Assembly (NCBI GenBank): GCA_029378245.1
Contig: JARKIF010000032.1
Location: 248,001-312,000 of the forward strand
Length of the DNA: 64,000 nt
Direction of reading: 5' to 3'
Origin: Roridomyces roridus
Taxonomy: Eukaryota > Basidiomycota > Agaricomycetes > Agaricales > Mycenaceae
In this document: positions 58,110-64,000 of the stretch, one piece after another
Layout of the letters: each line of letters starts with the position of its first letter
How positions within the stretch are numbered: position 1 is the stretch's first letter
Notes under the pieces: model-generated
Seen by the model: the letters and a program-made list of their open reading frames with translations, nothing else
Told to the model about the DNA's origin: nothing
Database searches by the model: none
Translations under genes and position numbers: made by a program

Positions 58110-59231
58110 TTAGAGCTCGATATCAGGCATCGTCCCCTCCGAAAAATGGCCACCCCGCGGTGGCTTGCGAATCTTGCGTGCTGGTTCTACCCAGTCGTTC
58201 GATTTGCGGGATATACGGATACCCTGTTGGTATGCATGAGATGGTCTCGCATCTACCAAAGAGCAGACAACTGACCTCGGCCGAGTTTTCGACCTGCAGC
58301 GATTCATCGGGGTCGTTACTCTTGTCACCCTTCAGAGGCTGCTTCGTCCGTGAGACCACCTTGAGTTTCTTCTCCAGGAGAGATATCTGTAGGTATGAAG
58401 AGATTAGAAAAGTCGGTGAGGCGAGAAAAACCGCGTACTCTAGTATCCCTCCTCGTCAGTTTCGCGCGTAGGACCGCGTTCTCCTCCTGCTTCTCACTCA
58501 ATTCCGACAGATGACGCGTCACAGCCCTCCCGAGTTTCGCGTTCTCCGCGCGTTCTTTGAGCGCCACGCCCTTGTTCTTCTCCGCCGTGGCCAAATGCGC
58601 ACGCGTTTCTGCACGCGAGTCAGCGAGACTCGATTGTAGCTGCTTGATGTCGTCGTCCTTTGCTTCGGCGGCTTTCAGCTGTGCACGGAGGGTGTCGATC
58701 TCGCAGGTTAGGTTGGCGATCTTGTCGTTGGCCAAGTCGAGATCCATGAAGAGCGGAAAGACGCGCTCGTCGAGGTTCTTCGCGGCCGCCAATAACTCTT
58801 TCTACTAGAATCAGTTTGAGGCCAATTGAGAGTAGAGTATCACACACCATGACATCGTCCTCTGGTTCTACGTCTCGCACAACCTTCCGTATCTTCCGCC
58901 CCGCCTTTTGCACGCTGATGGGCAACGAATCGGGTCCGATTCGCGCCAAGCTATCAACGACGGAGTGAGCTTTGTCGACTGGGTCCGCGAGCGTCAGATA
59001 GATTTGGATAGGTTCCTGTGGGCCTTTGGGGTGCCTGCAGATGGCACAGTTGCGTTTCTGCTGCGTCTTTTCGGAGCAGACGATGCACAGACCGTGGCCT
59101 TTGTGGGGCGGTCAGGGATGCAAGGGGAGGATAAGGACCGTATATGTACCGCAAGAGGGCAGGAAGCGGAACATTTCGAGCGAGTAGGCCTCGAAGCAGA
59201 CATCGCAGCGGACCTTGACTGGTGGGTTCAT
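58110..59231 (-). CDS. RING-finger protein with coiled coil
   Basis: The ATG at 59231 starts MNPPVKVRCDVCFEAYSLEM; a splice joins LPC to GHGLCIVCSEKTQQKRNCAI followed by CRHPK, giving a full C3HC4 RING. After a linker (KAGRKIRKVVRDVEPEDDV) comes a coiled coil of about 110 residues with heptads (LANDKIANLTCEIDTLRAQL, LKAAEAKDDDIKQLQ, LSELSEKQEENAVLRAKL), then a basic, Pro-rich tail ending GTMPDIEL. RING domains usually recruit E2 enzymes, so it is a likely ubiquitin E3 ligase that oligomerises through the coiled coil. It is divergent from the TPR-CCCH gene, with 83 bp between the two ATGs. Confidence 0.8.
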
Positions 59232-59314
59232 AACAAAGAGCGCGTTTGATGTTTGTTCACATGGGCGTGATTTCAAAAGTTGGATCAGACGCGTCTTGTT
59301 TTGAAACCACCACC

Positions 59315-61024
59315 ATGCCACCCACAGAAGCTGACATTGCAGAGAGAGAAGCTAGAGCAGAGGCCTGCAAAAACGAGGTACCTCTTTTTCATTATATATT
59401 CCTCACAGAATCTGAATGGTAAACGCAGGGAAATGATCTCTTTCGACAAGGAAAATACCAAGAGGCCGCAGACATGTACAACGAGGCGGTCAACATCTAC
59501 GGGACGCAGCCGACGTACATGAACAATCTGGCAGCCACATATCTCAAGCTGGAAAAGTACGAGCACCTTGTGCCACTTGTGAAAAGCGAAACTGACTATT
59601 GCAGGTACGAGTTAGCTGAAGGCGCCGCCAGTATGGCACTCCTTCACGACCCTCGTCTTCTCAAGGCTCGATATCGCCGTGGCCTCGCGCGCAAAGCCTT
59701 GAACAAGTTCTCTGCTGCTGGAATAGATTTCGCCACAATCCTCAAAGACCTTGACCCAAACTGTGCCGAGGCCAAAGTCGAACTAGCCGAGGTTCGAGAG
59801 ATGTTTAGGACTCGGACCGGTGAAGACGAGACCGAGATCTGGACGGACCACGAATACCCAGCACCGGACGAACCACCCAAGCCGATTGTCCCAATATGGC
59901 TCGCCGTCGAAGAGGACGACTCTGTGTCCGACCCGGGCAGTGAAGTCAATCTGCATGTGGGCAATGGGGTTCCCTGCAAGCACCATAATCTCAAAGTCAA
60001 TGGCTGCGCAAAAGGAGAGGCGTGTGCGTACTCCCATGCGCCTGATGCTCGCAGCGTGCCGGATAGTGAAGGCAGAAACGTTTGCCTTTACTTCCTTCTC
60101 GGGTCGTGCAAATACGAAAGGCGATGCTTTTACTTGCACTCCAAGAAGAACCTTGCCACCGACGTCTTCCCAAGTGACCTCCATCCACGCGATGTGCAGG
60201 ACATTATTCGCGCCAACGAGGACGAGATTGAACTCCGTCGGCTCTCCGAGAAATACATGGGCAAGGGCCCGTATCTTCCGATCAACAAAGAGCTGGACCA
60301 ACACGCGCGTAAGAGGCGCAAAGCTCGGAAGCTCGTTGACCGCATACACGATGCACCCGTCGCCGGCCCATCCACTGCCCCCGAGCCCTTTATCCTGCAC
60401 CTCACTCTCAACAAATTCAGCATCCTCCCGCAAATCACACTCTCCGGCCTAGGCGCTACCATCTCCCGAGCCAGCACCAAGAAAAAAGCCTCCGAGCTGC
60501 TCTCCTCCCCCGCTCTCATCGGCGTGTACATCACCGACGCAGGTATAATGGAGGACCGCAACGCCCCTCTACAAATCCAACTCGCACGATACGTCCGCGG
60601 TGGTGGGACCGTCGTTCTGGGCGGATCGTTCCAGGCTGTGCTGAAAGGCAGAGGCGGGATGGAGCAGACGGATGCTACTGCAGCGCAGTTGGACGAGTAC
60701 CTCTCTCTCGGCTGGGGTGTTTCGTGGAAGTTGGGCATGCAGGGGTGGACTAGCCAGGCGGTGCTTGCGCTCAATTCAAACTCAGATGCGTTGAAGAAAA
60801 AGAAGGGGTTACCGGCTACATACCGCATGCAAGGCTTGCATTTAAAGGACGTCCCTGTCCACGAGGCTGTTTACCTCCCTGCTGGGCAGTCCTTGGCCGG
60901 CAACTCTGTCGAGACGCCCGTTGCGTTCGCTCAGCTCGGCAAGGGGCGCCTTGGGTTCGCGGTTGACGCTCACCAGGAGAATGGGACTACCGCTGTGGTC
61001 CGAGCCATGTTTGGCTTGAACTGA
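59315..61024 (+). CDS. TPR and CCCH zinc-finger protein
   Basis: Three exons (59315-59377, 59429-59556, 59605-61024) give 536 residues. TPR repeats are GNDLFRQGKYQEAADMYNEA, NLAATYLKLEKYELAEGAA and ARYRRGLARKALNKFSAAGI. After an acidic linker come two CCCH fingers: PCKHHNLKVNGCAKGEACAY with SH, and NVCLYFLLGSCKYERRCFYL with H. A basic region (HARKRRKARKLVD) leads to a C-terminal domain with VYITDAGIMEDRNAPLQ and GGGTVVLGGSFQ, of unknown type. The 48-nt second intron (59557-59604) is stopless and a multiple of three; keeping it would break the second TPR. The fingers suggest RNA binding and the TPRs a chaperone or complex partner (inference). Confidence 0.82.
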
Positions 61025-61099
61025 ACTGTATCTATAGCAGGCCTTTCTTCTGTACTATATTCGTTCCATTAACTACCACTACAAGATATTCTACATCGA

Positions 61100-62795
61100 C
61101 TAAATGGCATCTTGATCTTCTACACCGTCAGTCAACCTTTCAAGCGTCTGCATCAACACCCTCCTCCTCTCCCTCTTCTCAAACACCGTCGCATGGTCCA
61201 GCTCAGCAAACCACAACACCTCGAGCTCACCTTCCCTCGGACTCGGACTCATCCACCGATCAGCACCCCCACCCGCAGGTCCCCACCCACCCGGCTCATG
61301 CGCAGTAAGATAATCCCTCACCTCCCGACTCGGCACAATCTGATCCCGTCCGCCCAACACGATAGCCACCTTCCTCCTTCCACCCTCACAAAACCTCTGC
61401 AGATCCTCCTTCCAAAGACAGCCCTCCTCCCAGAAGAAACACCGCCCAAGAACCCTCGCAACGTCCAGATCACGACTCGCAAAGTACCACAGCTGCCACT
61501 CGTTTGCGCGCCCGGCGCCTGGGGGACGGTAGAGGAAGTTGTATGCCACTGCGGGGAGATGTAGCAAAAGAGGGATCGGGTCGATTAGGACTAGGGACGT
61601 GATTTTGGTGTTGAGGATTTGTGCGGGGTCGGGCCCGGGCTCGGTGGAGCAGGAGGGTGGCGGGGTGAGAATCTGTGCGGCGAGGAAGGTGCCGTAGGAG
61701 TGAGCTGCGAGGACGACCTTGGGAATGTCGAGGTCCTCGAGGATGGCGTTGATGGCACCGAGCGTGGCGCGGCGGGGAGGCATCGGGGCTGTCATGTGCA
61801 TGCTCACGGGGAGGAATTCGACCAGGAGAAGCGGCTGCGTCGGGTCTGCTCGGATAATTTCGCGGAGCATGGGCACGTAGGGGTGTAAGCCGATCTGTAG
61901 GAAAGGTCAGACATTCATAGGCATCTGCATCATGCAACGAACGCCGATGCCATGTAGGAACAGGATGGGTGTCTTGAATGGGGTATTGGACCGCGGTGGC
62001 CGGTACCAGTAAGGAAAATACGCGTTGGCAGCAGGTTTAGAGAAGAGGGTCAGGAGAGGACGAGGAGGGAAGGACCGCGCTCCCGGCGAGTAGTGTTTGA
62101 ATCCAAGCGAAAGCAGGAAAATAGACGTCAGGGTGTCTACCCCTGCGACAATCTGCGTACAATGAGCACCGTCATAATGTGAAGCAAAGGTGAGACGCAC
62201 GAGATACCAAATCAATGGTCGATGCAACGCGTGTATTGGGTCGAAAGACAAGCGCAGGCTCTGCACCCCGTGCACGCGTCCAGGATCGACCTGGCGCCCT
62301 ATATTCGTCTCAAGGACAGCAATATATTCGTCAATCTCCTCGTCCCACTCGGGCGACGCATCCTCTGACGTAGATGCAAACATGGCCCACAATATCCATT
62401 CACGGACGTTCTCGCGTTTGACCTGGGAGCCTGAAGGGAGGAACCACCCCGAGGCATAGTCGAAGCTGATCTCAGCGCTGCATTTTTCAATCAGGGCGCG
62501 CCGCTGCGAGCGTGATAGTCTGGGTGGGACGGGAGGTGGTGTCTACATTTAATCTCAAATAGTTTTTCAGCAGCGGTGGGAGGCGACTGACCCGGTTCAG
62601 TCGTTTGAGGCGGAGGCGGAAGATGACGTAGAATGTGGCCTCGCAGGAGGCGGCGGCGGCGATTAAGGGGGAGACGAGGAAGCTCTGCGTTGCTGCGCAG
62701 GCGAGGAGGTACCAGAAGCTGGCTGGTGCGACGAGACGAAGAGCAACGACGGTCGCTCTTATGAAGAGGTATTCGGGGACGCTCTGGCCTATCAT
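61100..62795 (-). CDS. Alpha/beta hydrolase, membrane-anchored
   Basis: The ATG at 62795 starts MIGQSVPEYLFIRATVVALR and a hydrophobic segment (APASFWYLLACAATQSFLVS), probably a membrane anchor. Exons then give EEIDEYIAVLETNIGRQVDP, YFPYWYRPPRSNTPFKTPIL, FLHGIGIGLHPYVPMLREII and the nucleophile elbow VVLAAHSYGTFLAAQIL with Ser in the GxSxG-like AHSYG. An aspartate in VLGGRDQIVPSREVRDYL and a histidine in ELDHATVFEKRERR fit the catalytic triad. The overall form recalls fungal lipase-like hydrolases of unknown substrate. An upstream in-frame ATG at 62837 is possible but would precede the hydrophobic start with a polar piece. Confidence 0.78.
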
Positions 62796-62907
62796 TGGAG
62801 AAAAGAGAGAATGTGGAGAAGAGCAAGCAGCAGACAATCACATGGCAACATGAGGTGATGCGCCCCGGGCGCATCAAAATACGCCCTCAAATAATATATT
62901 GAGTACA

Positions 62908-63987
62908 CTAGACTCTACTCTCCCTCCAACTCTCATCGCTCGCATCCAACACCAAAAAATTGTACCACACCACAGCAATAGGCGCAGTGGCCAGATGCCA
63001 TAGGGAATGCGCATCAATAACGCGCTTTATCGGCGGGAAATCAAATAGTTCTAGCGCACTCGCGGCTGTCGTCAACGCCACAAAGATTCCAGCCTGGGTC
63101 ACAAAGGGCGGTCGGTAGGATTTTGGGCGGCCCGGGAATCTACGGATGAAGGAAGTGGATGTGGGCAAGGAGTACACTAGCCAAAGGGCATTGTGTGACA
63201 GGCCAATGACCAGATTGAAGAGGATGTTGTATGTGTAGTCGAAGCGGGGGAGGAGCGTGAGGTAGGAGACGTGTCCGAGATATACAAGAACGCAGATCAA
63301 GGACCAGGTTTTGTGCATCGGATTGGAGTCGGGTGCTGGGTTGGGGTTGGAGAGCGTGAGTCTTCTCCGGGGTGTAGGATAGAGGTGAAATAGGCGGATG
63401 ACGGTGAAGTATAACGCGTAGAATATAGTCAGAGCCGCAGAGAAATAATCCAGTTTCTCGGTCGTCGAATTGTCTAGAAAATACGAATCAATGGGGCGAT
63501 TTGGCAACAGTAGATTTAGCGCCGCACCACGCGTATGAAAGACAGCAGACCAAAACCAAGCATTGAGACCCGTAAGTGCCCATACAATATAGTAGGGCCG
63601 CATGGGATGAGACTCTGGGACCTCCCTCCGCACTTTTGCGAGTCCCCGGACGTGTGCCAAGAAATTCAAAAGGGAGAAGGCGACCGAAGCTGGCTCCTGC
63701 ATGCCAGCGAGTCTCCAAAACGGCCATTTGCCGTAGTACTGGTGAACTCGGTCACCAAGCTTGATGTTCCGAGTCGTAATCTGGTTCATGCAGTCGTATT
63801 TGCAGTCGTCCAGGCAGGTCCATCGAGTGAGGCGCAGGAAAAAGGGGAGAGTCACTTGGTTGTTGGGTCCGCATCGCGAGCCCTGACAAGCGCTCAAGCA
63901 CTTTTCGAATTCGGGGGCTCTGTCGCCGGCAGATGCCCACACGCTGCTCGACGCGACGAGTAGCGTCCAGAGGAACGCAGAGCGCAT
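62908..63987 (-). CDS. PER1: GPI-anchor lipid remodelling protein PER1/PGAP3
   Basis: Two exons (63528-63987, 62908-63473) give 341 residues. A signal peptide (MRSAFLWTLLVASSSVWASA) precedes the Cys-rich lumenal part (FEKCLSACQGSRCG, WTCLDDCKYDCMNQIT) and YYGKWPFWRLAGMQEPASVA. Seven membrane helices follow. The family core WFWSAVFHTRDNSTTEKLDY forms across the splice (intron 63474-63527, 54 bp, stopless), and the His pair DAHSLWHLATAP lies near the C-terminus, as in the CREST hydrolase group. PER1 removes the sn-2 acyl chain from GPI anchors in the ER before lipid remodelling. The symbol is by family homology. Confidence 0.92.
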   Translation of the reverse strand: MRSAFLWTLLVASSSVWASAGDRAPEFEKCLSACQGSRCGPNNQVTLPFFLRLTRWTCLDDCKYDCMNQITTRNIKLGDRVHQYYGKWPFWRLAGMQEPASVAFSLLNFLAHVRGLAKVRREVPESHPMRPYYIVWALTGLNAWFWSAVFHTRGAALNLLLPNRPIDSYFLDNSTTEKLDYFSAALTIFYALYFTVIRLFHLYPTPRRRLTLSNPNPAPDSNPMHKTWSLICVLVYLGHVSYLTLLPRFDYTYNILFNLVIGLSHNALWLVYSLPTSTSFIRRFPGRPKSYRPPFVTQAGIFVALTTAASALELFDFPPIKRVIDAHSLWHLATAPIAVVWYNFLVLDASDESWRESRV

Positions 63988-64000
63988 TGTGGTGGAGTGT

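Overview
The window is nuclear DNA of a filamentous basidiomycete, most likely an Agaricomycete. Genes are densely packed on both strands and split by many 45-65 bp GT-AG introns, with branch sites such as TACTAAC. The protein set is typical of mushrooms and their relatives: KRE6/SKN1-type beta-glucan synthesis protein, two polysaccharide lyase 14-like secreted proteins, a Zn2Cys6 regulator, a fungal DOPA 4,5-dioxygenase, orphan 7-TM proteins and 2EXR/F-box-like tandem genes. I cannot name the genus. Gene models were built by hand from splice consensus, reading frame and family motifs. Where I give an amino-acid length, the exon lengths add up to a multiple of three.

Layout. 0-6.3 kb: a furin-like repeat membrane protein, a PL14-like secreted protein and a small SAM methyltransferase, all on the minus strand. 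7.1-8.8 kb: a decayed S10 carboxypeptidase. 10.1-15.8 kb: three tandem copies of an unrecognised four-exon gene family, one frameshifted, with a fold-back repeat between the first two. 16.2 kb: a small ORF ending in a prenylation-type CLVL tail. 17-25.7 kb (minus): Ccc1/VIT iron transporter, CaM kinase, a cyclin-fold-like protein and KRE6/SKN1. 25.9-30.5 kb (plus): two 2EXR/F-box-like paralogues and a Zn2Cys6 factor. 30.6-33.7 kb (minus): an 11-exon DOPA dioxygenase with a 5-nt micro-exon and a ~2 kb insertion inside one intron. 33.8-38.2 kb (plus): an F-box-like protein, a disordered protein and a second PL14-like gene.

38-54 kb is the accessory part: a DHA2-type MFS exporter, an AMP-dependent ligase, a P450 broken by a nest of three transposable elements, a 7-TM protein and a Dal5-type permease built with 9- and 10-nt micro-exons. 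The exporter and ligase are divergent from a shared 535-bp promoter region, and with the dead P450 they look like the remains of a small metabolite locus (inference). 54.4-56.5 kb is mostly relic sequence. 56.5-64 kb returns to ordinary genes: another 7-TM protein, a RING/coiled-coil protein, a TPR-CCCH protein, an alpha/beta hydrolase and the GPI-remodelling protein PER1.

The points most worth following are the nested transposons in the P450 with readable terminal repeats and target duplications, the DOPA dioxygenase gene structure, the micro-exons in the permease, several GC-AG introns, and the triplicated unknown family.
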